Shown piece after piece: positions 36,928 through 45,354 of a stretch of 54,887 nucleotides of DNA. The stretch covers positions 1 through 54,887 of the forward strand of contig KE354243.1 of NCBI GenBank assembly GCA_000415505.1, written 5' to 3'. Each line of letters opens with the position of its first letter. Within the stretch, counting starts at the first letter, position 1. The notes beneath the pieces were generated by a model. The model saw only the letters and a list, made by a program, of their open reading frames with translations, was not told the origin of the DNA and made no database searches. This DNA comes from Streptomyces afghaniensis 772. GTDB taxonomy: Bacteria > Actinomycetota > Actinomycetes > Streptomycetales > Streptomycetaceae. A program made the position numbers and the translations under genes.

Positions 36928-38739
36928 TCAGACCTGCACAGTCCAGTGCTGGTTCGTGTGCTGCTCGTCGTTCCAGCAGGTGTACTGCAGCAACCGGGCC
37001 CCGTCCGTCGTGAGGGCCCGGTCCACGTCGAGGCACTTGCCGGAGTGACGGGCGATGATCTCGACGTAGCCGGTGCCGGTGTCGCTCAGCCGCCACTGCT
37101 GGCTGGTGCGGCCGTCGCAGGTCTGCTGGACGATCGCGGCCGAGTTCGCCGTGGAGGAGCCGGCCACGTCGAGGCACAGTCCCGAGTGGCGGGAGAGGAT
37201 CTGGTAGTAGCCCCCGCCGACTTCGTGCAACTGCCACCGCTGGTCGTCGCCGCCCGAGCAGCCGGCCTGCTCGATCGCGGCCCCGGCAGCGGTCGAGGAG
37301 CCGGCCGCCTCGGCGCACTTGCCCGAGTGCCGCGCCTCGATCGTCGTCGTGTCGGCCAGCCGGGACAGTTCCGACGAGAGCACGGGGACGTAGAAGTCGG
37401 TGATCCCGGCGATGTTCGGATGCGTGCCGCTGCCGCCGCTGCCCGGGTAACCGCCCACGAGTCCGTCGAAGGTGTACGCCACCCGCTGGGCGTCGACGCG
37501 CGTGTCCAGCGTCGCGTCCCCGAAGACGTCGGCCACCGCCACGCCCCACTTCTGGGCGGCCTGCAACTGCACCTGGCGCAGGGCGAGCTGGGTGTCCCAG
37601 TCGCGCGAGCCCATCTTGTGGGCGGCCACGTAGACCAGCTGGGCGGTCGGCCACTTCTGCCGCATCGTGTGGATGGTGGTTTCGAGTGCCCCCGCGTAGG
37701 TGCCGGGGTCGAGGGTGGCGGGGTCCTGGGAGCCGCTGACGGTGCCGACCTCGTAGGTGTGCGAGTCGTGGATCTCCATCGCGTCGTTCGTGCCGCCGTC
37801 GAAGACGACGAAGTCGGGCGCCTGCGAGCTCGCCGACTTCACCTGGTTCAGGATCTGTCCACCGATGGCGGTGGGCGCCGGTCCCACGGTCGCGCCGTTG
37901 CGGGCGTACTTCGTCAGCGTCATGCCCTCGCGTTCGGCGACGAAGTTCACGAAGCTGCGCGCGTACTGGTGCCCGTAGACGATGCTGTCACCGAAGGCGT
38001 AGACGGACGAGCCGGCGAGGGAGCCGTAGGCGGGGTTCGCGGGGCGGGTCAGGCGGACGTTGTCGATGGACTGCACGCCGGTGCCGTAGTAGTTGCAGGC
38101 GACGAGCTTCGCCAGGTTCTGTCCCGTGATGCTCTTCGTGGTGGAGACCAGCACCGTCGGCGCGGCTTCCTTGCTGGTGACCGTGTACTGGACCTTGCCG
38201 AGGGTGAAGTCCATGTGCAGATCGACCGTGTACCACTTGGCCCGGTCGAAGCCGATCTTGGTCCAGGTGGGATTGAGCGAGTCCGGGGCGGAGGCGGAGT
38301 CCGAGTCGGGTCCGGTCGCGGCGTGGCGGAACTCCGTGCCGGTCGCGGCCAGGCCGAAGACGAGACGTCCGGCGCTGTCGCGCAGTTCCAGCCCGGTCTT
38401 CATGCCGGTGCTGGTGATGGCCGTCTTCCAGTCGAACCGCAGGTCGAGCGTCTTCTCCTGGGTGATCGACGACGCGAACGGCCGCACGGACGTCGTGTAG
38501 TTGCCCATGCCCTTCGTGACCTCCAGTACGCCGTTGCCTATGGCGGCCCCGACCGGGAAACCGAAGTTCGCGGGGGACGTCTGAGCGTCGAACGTCTCGT
38601 TGATCAACGTCGCGCCCGGGGTTTCGGCGGCGGAGGCTGCCGGAGCCGCGAGGAAGGGTGCGAGGAGCAGGATGCCGGCGGCCAGGGAGCCGGCCCATCT
38701 TCGGGGCCGACGGCCCGTTCTGCGCATGACCGTATACAC
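36928..38739 (-). CDS. Secreted SGNH hydrolase with jelly-roll domain and ricin-type lectin
   Basis: A 603-residue secreted protein. A signal peptide (to about 38) is followed by a beta-sandwich of roughly 180 residues (LINETFDAQTSPANFGFPVG through NVRLTRP), an SGNH domain (AFGDSIVYGHQYA with Ser; GGTNDAMEI; Asp/His near GTHPNIAGITDFY), and a C-terminal ricin B/CBM13 beta-trefoil with three QxW-type repeats (DDQRWQL, SQQWRL, NQHWTV). It probably deacetylates or de-esterifies a plant polysaccharide. The GTG start is backed by GGGAG 5 nt upstream. Its promoter contains a LacI operator inside the spacer. Confidence 0.85.
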   Translation of the reverse strand: MYTVMRRTGRRPRRWAGSLAAGILLLAPFLAAPAASAAETPGATLINETFDAQTSPANFGFPVGAAIGNGVLEVTKGMGNYTTSVRPFASSITQEKTLDLRFDWKTAITSTGMKTGLELRDSAGRLVFGLAATGTEFRHAATGPDSDSASAPDSLNPTWTKIGFDRAKWYTVDLHMDFTLGKVQYTVTSKEAAPTVLVSTTKSITGQNLAKLVACNYYGTGVQSIDNVRLTRPANPAYGSLAGSSVYAFGDSIVYGHQYARSFVNFVAEREGMTLTKYARNGATVGPAPTAIGGQILNQVKSASSQAPDFVVFDGGTNDAMEIHDSHTYEVGTVSGSQDPATLDPGTYAGALETTIHTMRQKWPTAQLVYVAAHKMGSRDWDTQLALRQVQLQAAQKWGVAVADVFGDATLDTRVDAQRVAYTFDGLVGGYPGSGGSGTHPNIAGITDFYVPVLSSELSRLADTTTIEARHSGKCAEAAGSSTAAGAAIEQAGCSGGDDQRWQLHEVGGGYYQILSRHSGLCLDVAGSSTANSAAIVQQTCDGRTSQQWRLSDTGTGYVEIIARHSGKCLDVDRALTTDGARLLQYTCWNDEQHTNQHWTVQV

Positions 38740-38877
38740 GTGATCTCCCTTGATCTCTGGTGATGCCGACCGGTGCCCGGCGGGGAGGAAGAGGGCCCGG
38801 CCGCGGCTCGGCCCGAGAGCCGCACAGAAAAGCCACGAAGTACCGGGAAGGACGAGGTGTCCGACAACAGCAGGGGC

Positions 38878-38930
38878 AACTTAGTGATCGTTCACCTGAG
38901 CGGTCAAGATGTCTGCGGGTGATCGTTCAC
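38878..38930 (-). promoter_or_regulatory. Promoter of the SGNH-lectin gene with embedded and upstream LacI operators
   Basis: On the minus strand, TTGACC (38902-38907), six bases, the palindrome GTGAACGATCAC (38884-38895) and then TAAGTT (38878-38883) follow directly. The operator therefore fills the last 12 bp of an 18-bp spacer. A second copy of the palindrome lies 35 bp upstream at 38919-38930, a distance that would allow cooperative binding on one helix face or a small loop. Confidence 0.65.
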
Positions 38931-38951
38931 TACGCGGGGACCCACCGACAC

Positions 38952-38975
38952 GTCCGGAGTCGCCCCACTCCGGAC
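38952..38975. repeat. Perfect hairpin in the divergent promoter region
   Basis: GTCCGGAGT pairs with ACTCCGGAC over 9 bp around a six-base CGCCCC loop. It lies between the two divergently transcribed genes, away from any stop codon. Confidence 0.45.
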
Positions 38976-39160
38976 TGCGGCGAAACTCTCCCCGTTCACA
39001 CCATTGACACGCAAGTGTTTCAGCCAGTCTCATGTGCGCCATCGTTGGTTTCGGTCACCATCTGATCGCCAGGGCTCCGCCATCGCCTGTCGGCTCGATC
39101 GCGCTGCGCCCGACACCCCCGCCTCGAAGGTTCCTGAGGGGCACCGTCGAACCCTCGATC

Positions 39161-39172
39161 GTGATCGTTCAC
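39161..39172 (+). promoter_or_regulatory. LacI operator before the GH-A glycosidase
   Basis: GTGATCGTTCAC lies 38 bp before the start codon and is followed immediately by TATCCG, in the position of the -10 seen at the other operators. A matching -35 is weak here. A half-site GTTCAC follows at 39185-39190, and a TTGACA at 39004-39009 could mark another promoter further upstream. Confidence 0.5.
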
Positions 39173-39209
39173 TATCCGGCGGAAGTTCACCTGACACGGA
39201 GGTAGTGCA

Positions 39210-41210
39210 ATGAAGTCGAACACCGGCCCTTGGTCGCGCCGCAGATTCCTCGCCACGAGCGGGGCGGCAGCCCTCGGGGGCATGGCGCTGAACCTCGTCG
39301 GCGGCCTCCCGCGGGCCGCCGCGGCCGGCAGCGTGGTGTCCCACGTCGACACATCGAGGTCCACGTACGACAAGATCACCCTGATGGTCGACGGGAAGCC
39401 CTTCTTCCACAGTGGCGTCCAGTTCCGGTACGAGAAGCACAAGTACACGTTCGGCTGGACGGACGCCCAGTTGAAGCCGGTGCTCGGGATGATCCGCGAC
39501 GACGGGTTCACCGTGGTGAACATCCCGATCTGGTGGTCGAAGGTGGAGACCTCGAAGGACGTTTTCGACTTCACCGACATCGACCGGTACCTGGCCTGGT
39601 GCGGGGAGTACGGCCTCAAGCTGGAACTCCTGTGGTTCGGCCACGAATCGACCGGTTCCTCCCTTGCAGCCCGGATGCCGGCCTACGTGATGAACGACTA
39701 CCAGTGCGTGGTGAGGTCCGACGGCACCAAGCTGACCCTGAACGGCAACCCTCTCCTGGACAAGACCGATCCGAACCTGCTCGCCAGGGAGAAGTTCGTA
39801 CTCGGCCGGCTCATGACCCACCTCGCGTCCGCCGACACCGCTCACACCGTCGTCGGCATCCAGGTGCTGAACGAACCGAACGTGTCGAAGCAGCAGGGCG
39901 GCTCGTCCATCGACCGGAGCTACAGCACCTACAGCACCGACCGCTGGAACAGCGGCGGGTACACCGATGCGACGAAGTTCCGCAAGGACGTGCTGCTGAA
40001 CTACCTGACCCAGCTGGGACAGGTGATCAAGCAGTCGGATTACTCGGTGTACACCCGGACCAACATCGCCGGCAGCGGGGACACGGTGCCGGTCGCCGAG
40101 AACGAGGCCCTCAGGGCCCAAGGGACGTCGACCATCGACTTCTTCGGGAAGGACCCGTACACCACGGGCCTCGACACGCTCTACAACTACGGCAGGGACG
40201 CGGTCTGGGCCCAGGGCAAGAACTTCCCCATGATCATGGAGAACTTCGGAGGAACCCCGGCAGCGGACGTCGAGAAGTTCAACGGCATCGCCGGCAACAC
40301 CGCCTTCAACCTGTACGCCTCCCTGGACCCGGACTCCAGCACGGGCAGCAGCAACTTCGGCCTGTACGACTTCAACCCCACCACCAAGGTCGTCAGCCGC
40401 AAGGCCGTCTCGGACAAGGTCGCCCGGCTCAACCACGTGCTGAACAAGATCCATCGGGACCTGGCCAGCAAGCTTCCGGTGGAACGCGGCGGAACCAACC
40501 TGCAGACCTTCAACCGGAGCGCGACCGCCGGCACCACCACCACCAAGCCCGTGGGCGGCGTCGACATCACGTTCACGACATCGAGCGGTGCGCAGGCATT
40601 CGGCGTCAGGCGCGGTGCGGCCGAGTTCGCTTTCACCACCACGACCCAGGCCACGTTCACGCTGCCGGGCACCATCGGCGTCGTACGGTCCGTCGAAACC
40701 GGCCAGTACGACGCGAACGACAACTGGGTGAAGTCCGGCACCAAGGCGTACAGCTCCGCGTCCGGGGACACCTTCGTCGCCCTGGCGGGCGGCGAGTGCG
40801 TGCGGGTCTCCTACCTCGTCAGCGGAGCGCGGTACAAGCTGAGGAACACGTCCTCGGGCAAGTACCTCGACACCGATGCGAACGGTGTCGTCATCCTCTC
40901 GGCCGCGACCACCTACGACGACCAGGACTGGATCGTCGCCAAGGACTCGTCCGGAGCCTGGACCATCAAGAACGCGCGAACGGGACGCTTCTATCTGGAG
41001 ACCGGCGCCGCCGACAACGACGTCGTATGGAACACCGGCACGGTTTCGGACACCTCGCTCTGGGACCTGGAAGGGGTCGCGGCAGGCGGGCTCCGCGTCA
41101 GGAACACCCACACGGGAAGGGCCTACCTGTACGGGAACTCCGCGGGTGAGGCGAAGTGGAACACGGGGACGCAGGACGCGAGCACGGTCTGGGAATTCCA
41201 GCCGAAGTAG
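39210..41210 (+). CDS. Tat-secreted clan GH-A glycoside hydrolase (beta-galactosidase-like) with beta-trefoil domain
   Basis: A 666-residue protein starting at ATG 39210, with GGAGG 6 nt upstream. A twin-arginine signal (SRRRFLATSGAAALGG) leads into a TIM-barrel enzyme resembling the GH35/DUF4978-type group: DGKPFFHSGVQFRY, NIPIWWSKVETSKDVFDFTDI, LELLWFGHE, acid/base Glu in QVLNEPNV and probable nucleophile Glu in IMENFGG. A beta-sandwich follows, and then a C-terminal triple-repeat trefoil (YKLRNTSSGKYLDTD, WTIKNARTGRFYLETG, LRVRNTHTGRAYLYG). It would act outside the cell on a galactose-containing polymer. The exact GH family is not certain from reading alone. Confidence 0.75.
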   Translation: MKSNTGPWSRRRFLATSGAAALGGMALNLVGGLPRAAAAGSVVSHVDTSRSTYDKITLMVDGKPFFHSGVQFRYEKHKYTFGWTDAQLKPVLGMIRDDGFTVVNIPIWWSKVETSKDVFDFTDIDRYLAWCGEYGLKLELLWFGHESTGSSLAARMPAYVMNDYQCVVRSDGTKLTLNGNPLLDKTDPNLLAREKFVLGRLMTHLASADTAHTVVGIQVLNEPNVSKQQGGSSIDRSYSTYSTDRWNSGGYTDATKFRKDVLLNYLTQLGQVIKQSDYSVYTRTNIAGSGDTVPVAENEALRAQGTSTIDFFGKDPYTTGLDTLYNYGRDAVWAQGKNFPMIMENFGGTPAADVEKFNGIAGNTAFNLYASLDPDSSTGSSNFGLYDFNPTTKVVSRKAVSDKVARLNHVLNKIHRDLASKLPVERGGTNLQTFNRSATAGTTTTKPVGGVDITFTTSSGAQAFGVRRGAAEFAFTTTTQATFTLPGTIGVVRSVETGQYDANDNWVKSGTKAYSSASGDTFVALAGGECVRVSYLVSGARYKLRNTSSGKYLDTDANGVVILSAATTYDDQDWIVAKDSSGAWTIKNARTGRFYLETGAADNDVVWNTGTVSDTSLWDLEGVAAGGLRVRNTHTGRAYLYGNSAGEAKWNTGTQDASTVWEFQPK

Positions 41211-41301
41211 CCGCCCCCGCCGTCCCTTCTCCCGCAAGGCCGGAAAGGCGGTCCACGCGGAGGGAAGGGGCGGCGCAGGGTGGTCGTGTAATGATTGCTG
41301 T

Positions 41302-43017
41302 ATGACTCAGGCCGACGTGTTGCGGGCTCTGGACGCCAGGGCCGCCGGCCAGTGGGGTCTGGTGACCACCGCACAGGCCAAGCTGGACGGTGTGCAGGGC
41401 GTCCAGCTCCTGCGGCTGGAGCGGTCCGGGGCGCTGGAGAGTGTCGGCCACGGGGTGTACCGCCTGGCCGCCTCTCCCCCGCCGGAGCACCTCAGGATCA
41501 AGGTCGCGTGGCTGCGGCTGGATCCCGGGACCCCGGTGCGGGACCGCCGTACCGACGGCCCCAGGTCGGGCGTCGTCTCCCACACCTCCGCGTGTGCGGT
41601 GCACGGCCTGGGCGGCCGGCCTCACGACCCTGTGGAACTGACGGTCTCGTCACGCCGTACCACGCGTGACGAGACCGTCGTGCTGCACCGCGCCGCCATG
41701 GACGCCGAGGACATCACCGTCGTCGACGGGCTGCCCGTCACCACCGTGCCGCGTACCGTCGTCGACCTGCTGGAAGCCCGTGCCGACGCGGCCCGCGCGG
41801 GCGCGTTCGTCGCCGAAGCCGCCGACCGTGGCCTGGTGAGCGTCGACGACCTCGCGCCACGGGTCGCGGGCTTCGCCGGTGCCTACGGACTGCCCGCGGA
41901 GGCATCCGGCGCGGAGCTGCTGGAGTTCCTGTGCGAGCAGGCGGGGCGCCCTCTGCGGGCGCGGAAGGCCGGTCGGTCCACCGCGAAAGTCGCCGGCCCG
42001 GGGGCGGCCTCCACCCCGGAGAGGAAGCGGCCGACCATATGGGAGGTCGCCGAGCGGGCCGGCGTGTCGCACCAGACCGTGTCCCGGTTCCTGAAGAACG
42101 ACAGCGGCATGAAGCCGGCGACGCGAGCGAGGATCGAGCGCGCCGTCGCCGAGCTGGACTACCGGCCCAACCTCATGGCGCGGTCGATGCGCACACAGCG
42201 GTCCCACCGGATCACCATCGTACTGCCCGAGTTGAGTGGCTTTGTTCCGATTCCTCTGCTGAGAGGTGCCTCGACCGCGGCGCACGAGGCCGGGTACATG
42301 ACCGACGTCGTCGGGCTGGAGGGCGGCGAGTCGCGGCGCGCCCGCAGCGTGCTGTCCCTGCTGGAGACCCGGCAGGCGGACGGGGTGCTGTCCCTGGTGC
42401 CGCTCGGGGACCTCGCCGGCGGCCAGGGCGCCGGGCAGCGGCCCGTGGTGGTGCTGGGCGAGTACGACGACAACCTCCAGTCCCGGGGACGGCTGGCCGA
42501 CGGACGGCCCGCCGAGGAGATCCTGCGTCACCTCGCGGACCAGGGACACCGCCGGTTCCTCCACGTCGCCGGCTCACAGGACTGGGCCTCGGCACGCAAC
42601 CGGCGGGCGGTCTACGTGGAGGCGGTCGAGCGACTGGGCCTCACGTCCTACGGCGTCGTCGACGGGGACTGGTCCGTGCGCTCCGGCTACGAGGCCGCGC
42701 GGGACCTGCCGGCCGACTCCGGCGTCACGGCCGTACTGGCCGCCAACGACTACGTCGCCCTGGGCGTACTCCGCGGCTTCCAGGACCGCGGTGTGCGGGT
42801 GCCCGAGGAGATGAGTGTCTTCGGCTGGGACGACGAGGAGTTCACTCGGTACTTCTCGCCGAGCATCTCGACGGTGCACATCAACAAGGAAGAAGTAGGC
42901 CGCCGTTCGATGCTGTCGCTGCTCGCGCTTCTGCGCGGCGAGCCCGCGCCGGAGTCCGAGGTCGAGGATCTGTTCCACCTCGTGCCGCGTGGGTCGAGCG
43001 GCCCGGCCCCCGGCTGA
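41302..43017 (+). CDS. AbiEi-type antitoxin domain fused to a LacI-family repressor
   Basis: This 571-residue chain joins two regulators that normally exist separately. Residues 1 to about 222 match the AbiEi family antitoxin of type IV toxin-antitoxin systems (ADVLRALDARAAGQWGLVTTAQAK, LESVGHGVYRLA, VSHTSACAVHGLG, LPVTTVPRTVVDLLE). After a short Ala/Gly/Lys-rich linker, a complete LacI repressor begins at about 243 (TIWEVAERAGVSHQTVSRFLK), with its hinge (YRPNLMARSMRT) and effector domain to the C-terminus. No AbiEii toxin gene is nearby. Within the joining segment (about 180-245) there is no in-frame ATG or TTG, and the only in-frame GTG is near 41836, inside the AbiEi part. A one-base sequencing error could hide two overlapping genes, because a GTG at 41931 in another frame has GGAG upstream. 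Confidence 0.8.
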   Translation: MTQADVLRALDARAAGQWGLVTTAQAKLDGVQGVQLLRLERSGALESVGHGVYRLAASPPPEHLRIKVAWLRLDPGTPVRDRRTDGPRSGVVSHTSACAVHGLGGRPHDPVELTVSSRRTTRDETVVLHRAAMDAEDITVVDGLPVTTVPRTVVDLLEARADAARAGAFVAEAADRGLVSVDDLAPRVAGFAGAYGLPAEASGAELLEFLCEQAGRPLRARKAGRSTAKVAGPGAASTPERKRPTIWEVAERAGVSHQTVSRFLKNDSGMKPATRARIERAVAELDYRPNLMARSMRTQRSHRITIVLPELSGFVPIPLLRGASTAAHEAGYMTDVVGLEGGESRRARSVLSLLETRQADGVLSLVPLGDLAGGQGAGQRPVVVLGEYDDNLQSRGRLADGRPAEEILRHLADQGHRRFLHVAGSQDWASARNRRAVYVEAVERLGLTSYGVVDGDWSVRSGYEAARDLPADSGVTAVLAANDYVALGVLRGFQDRGVRVPEEMSVFGWDDEEFTRYFSPSISTVHINKEEVGRRSMLSLLALLRGEPAPESEVEDLFHLVPRGSSGPAPG

Positions 43018-43054
43018 GCCCGACAACGTTCCCGCAGGGACGTCAACGCGAAAA

Positions 43055-43106
43055 GTGAACGATCACTGAGAAACTCTTGACCACAAAGGTGACCGTTCAC
43101 TACGTT
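43055..43106 (+). promoter_or_regulatory. Promoter of the Gfo/Idh operon with two LacI operators
   Basis: TTGACC (43077-43082), six bases, GTGACCGTTCAC (43089-43100) and TACGTT (43101-43106) reproduce exactly the architecture found before the SGNH-lectin gene. A second operator GTGAACGATCAC lies at 43055-43066, 34 bp upstream. Transcription would start near 43113, giving a leader of about 170 nt. Confidence 0.7.
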
Positions 43107-43285
43107 CATGCTGCCGCCGTTCACATCGGCGCGAGCCGAGTTCGTCCGACAGAGCCGTTCCCCTCGACCGCACGGCCATGCGTGCACGTCCTGGGCTGAG
43201 CAGGTCGAATTCACCTTCTCCGTAAGCGGTGTGACGCCCCCTGTGCCGCGCCCAGGCACCGCCCGAGCTTCCACGAGAGAGCCAC

Positions 43286-44413
43286 ATGACTGAGTACAGC
43301 CAGCCCGCGCAGGTGGCGATCGTCGGCGCCGGAAACATCGCCGACGGTTGCCACATGCCCGCCGTCCAGGCCCAGAGCGGCGAGGCGGCCGTCACCGCCG
43401 TCGTCGACGTCGACCTGCGGCGCGCCGAGGCCTTCGCCGCCCGCTGGGGCATTCCCGCCGCCTACGACAGCCTCGACCACATGCTGCGGGAGCAACACCC
43501 GGACCTGGTCATCGTCTGCACGCCCCCGATCGCCCACGGCGAGGCCATCACCGCCTGTCTGGACGCCGGCGCGTCGGTGTGGTGCGAGAAGCCTCCCACC
43601 CTCTCGGTGGCCGAGTACGACGCCGTCGCCGCCCACGAGCGCGAGGGCGGCCCGTATGTCTCCTACGTCTTCCAGCACCGGTTCGGGTCCGCCGCCCGGG
43701 CCCTGCGGGAACACATCCGCACCGGCAGCCTCGGCACTCCCCTGGTCGGCGTCTGCCACACCCTGTGGTACCGGGACGACGCCTACTTCGAGGTCCCCTG
43801 GCGCGGCAAGTGGGAGACCGAGGGCGGTGGCCCCACCATGGGCCACGGCATCCACCAGATGGACCTCATGCTGTCCCTGATGGGCGAATGGACCGAAGTC
43901 CGCGCCGCCATGGGCACGTTGGCCCGCGACGTGGAGACCGAGGACGTCTCCATGGCCATGGTCCGCTTCGCCAGTGGTGCCATGGTGTCCGTGGTCAACA
44001 GCCTCCTCTCCCCCCGCGAGACCAGCTACCTGCGCCTCGACTTCCCCGAGGCCACGGTCGAGTTGTCCCACCTGTACGGCTACGACAACTCCCACTGGAC
44101 GTGGACCCCCGCGCCCCACCGGGTCGGCGCCACGGCCGTGGAGCTCGGAGCGCCGCTCGACGACGAAGCCAGTTCGCACGCCGCGCAACTGCGCGTGCTG
44201 CTGCGGTCGCTGCGCGCGGGGGAACGCCCCGAGGCCAGCGGCGACGACGGCCGCCGCGCCCTGGCCTTCATCGCCGCCCTGTACGAGTCGGCGCGGACCG
44301 GACGCCCCGTCACCCCGGACATGATCACCCCGGCCAGCCCCATCTACCACTCCATGAGCGGTCGCCCCCACACCGCCCGGGACAACGCCGCCAAGGAGAA
44401 GACCGGTGTCTGA
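43286..44413 (+). CDS. Gfo/Idh/MocA-family sugar oxidoreductase
   Basis: A 375-residue NAD(P)-dependent dehydrogenase. The Rossmann motif VAIVGAGNIADGCHMP opens the protein and the family lysine motif CEKPPTLSV follows. The alpha/beta substrate domain includes MGHGIHQMDLML with the catalytic-region Asp/His. Such enzymes oxidise or epimerise sugars or sugar acids. It is the first gene of a four-gene operon under LacI-type control and overlaps the next gene by 8 nt. Confidence 0.9.
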   Translation: MTEYSQPAQVAIVGAGNIADGCHMPAVQAQSGEAAVTAVVDVDLRRAEAFAARWGIPAAYDSLDHMLREQHPDLVIVCTPPIAHGEAITACLDAGASVWCEKPPTLSVAEYDAVAAHEREGGPYVSYVFQHRFGSAARALREHIRTGSLGTPLVGVCHTLWYRDDAYFEVPWRGKWETEGGGPTMGHGIHQMDLMLSLMGEWTEVRAAMGTLARDVETEDVSMAMVRFASGAMVSVVNSLLSPRETSYLRLDFPEATVELSHLYGYDNSHWTWTPAPHRVGATAVELGAPLDDEASSHAAQLRVLLRSLRAGERPEASGDDGRRALAFIAALYESARTGRPVTPDMITPASPIYHSMSGRPHTARDNAAKEKTGV

Positions 44414-45329
44414 CACTCACATCCACATCGACCACGACGCCGCCGGAAGCCAGTTCGTGGTCTCGGCCGCGGGCACGGAACTCGCCACGTACGTCTATCG
44501 GCCGGACACCCCCCTCGAAGAGTCCCCCAAGCCCTACCTCTATCCGCTGAGAACCCTCTCCGGCGCACCCGTGGGCGTGTACCGGCCCTGGGACCACCGC
44601 TGGCACAAGGGTCTGCAGATGACCTGGTCGCATCTGTCCGGCGACAACTTCTGGGGCGGTCCGACCTTCGAACAGGGCGCGCCCGGCCATGGCTACGTCT
44701 GGCGTGAGAACCACGGTCGACAGGTGCACCGCGCCTTCGAGCCGCAGGACCCCGTCGGCGGTGGAGTGTCCGTCGTCCAGAGCCTGGACTGGGTCTCCTC
44801 CAGCGACGAGGTGTGGATCGACGAGACGCGCACCCTCCGCTTCCACAGCGCCGACACCGCCGACGGAGTCTGGGCGCTGGACTTCACCACCGCCCTGACC
44901 AACGTCCACCGCGAACCGCTGGAGATGGGCAGCCCCACCACGCACGGCCGCCCGGGCGCCGGCTACACGGGACTCTTCTGGCGCGGGCCGCGGGCCTGGA
45001 CCGGCGCGGACATCATCGCCGACGGGGGCCACGAAGGCGACGCCGTCATGGGCACCCGGGGCGCCTGGGCGGCCATCAGCGGCGAGCACGACGAACTCGA
45101 CGGCGGCGCCACGGTCCTCGCCTACGCCGGCACCACCAGCGCGTCCACCCCGCTGACGTGGTTCGCCCGCAGCAGCGCCTTCGCCTGCCTCAACCCCTCG
45201 CCCGCCTTCGACACGGAGATCAAGCTGGAACCCGGCAAGACCCTGCACCTGACCCACCGCTTCGTGTTCCTCGACCGCATGGTGGGCCGCCACGAACTCG
45301 AACCGATCGCGCGGAGGTTCGCGCTGTGA
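44406..45329 (+). CDS. PmoA-like (DUF6807) family protein
   Basis: The 307-residue product matches the family misnamed methane oxygenase PmoA (DUF6807): YVYRPDTPLEESPKPYLYPLRTLSG, PWDHRWHKGLQMTW, LDFTTALTNVHREPLEMGSPTTHG and HRFVFLDR. These beta-rich proteins regularly neighbour Gfo/Idh oxidoreductases in sugar loci but have no established function. A GTG start at 44406 overlaps the oxidoreductase gene. It has no signal peptide, so it is probably cytosolic. Confidence 0.85.
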   Translation: MSDTHIHIDHDAAGSQFVVSAAGTELATYVYRPDTPLEESPKPYLYPLRTLSGAPVGVYRPWDHRWHKGLQMTWSHLSGDNFWGGPTFEQGAPGHGYVWRENHGRQVHRAFEPQDPVGGGVSVVQSLDWVSSSDEVWIDETRTLRFHSADTADGVWALDFTTALTNVHREPLEMGSPTTHGRPGAGYTGLFWRGPRAWTGADIIADGGHEGDAVMGTRGAWAAISGEHDELDGGATVLAYAGTTSASTPLTWFARSSAFACLNPSPAFDTEIKLEPGKTLHLTHRFVFLDRMVGRHELEPIARRFAL

Positions 45330-45354
45330 CCCCCTCCCCGACTTCCCCGGAGCC

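Noticed and set aside
35470..38763. A 1097-codon open frame on the plus strand
   Set aside because: It runs antisense through the LacI and SGNH-lectin genes and its product is a low-complexity Arg/Gly/Val-rich sequence. High GC creates such long shadow frames; the minus-strand genes have clear domains.
41931..43017. A separate LacI gene starting at GTG 41931
   Set aside because: GGAG lies 5 nt upstream, but the frame does not match the LacI frame without an unproven one-base indel. The given sequence reads as an uninterrupted fusion, so the alternative is kept only as a caveat.
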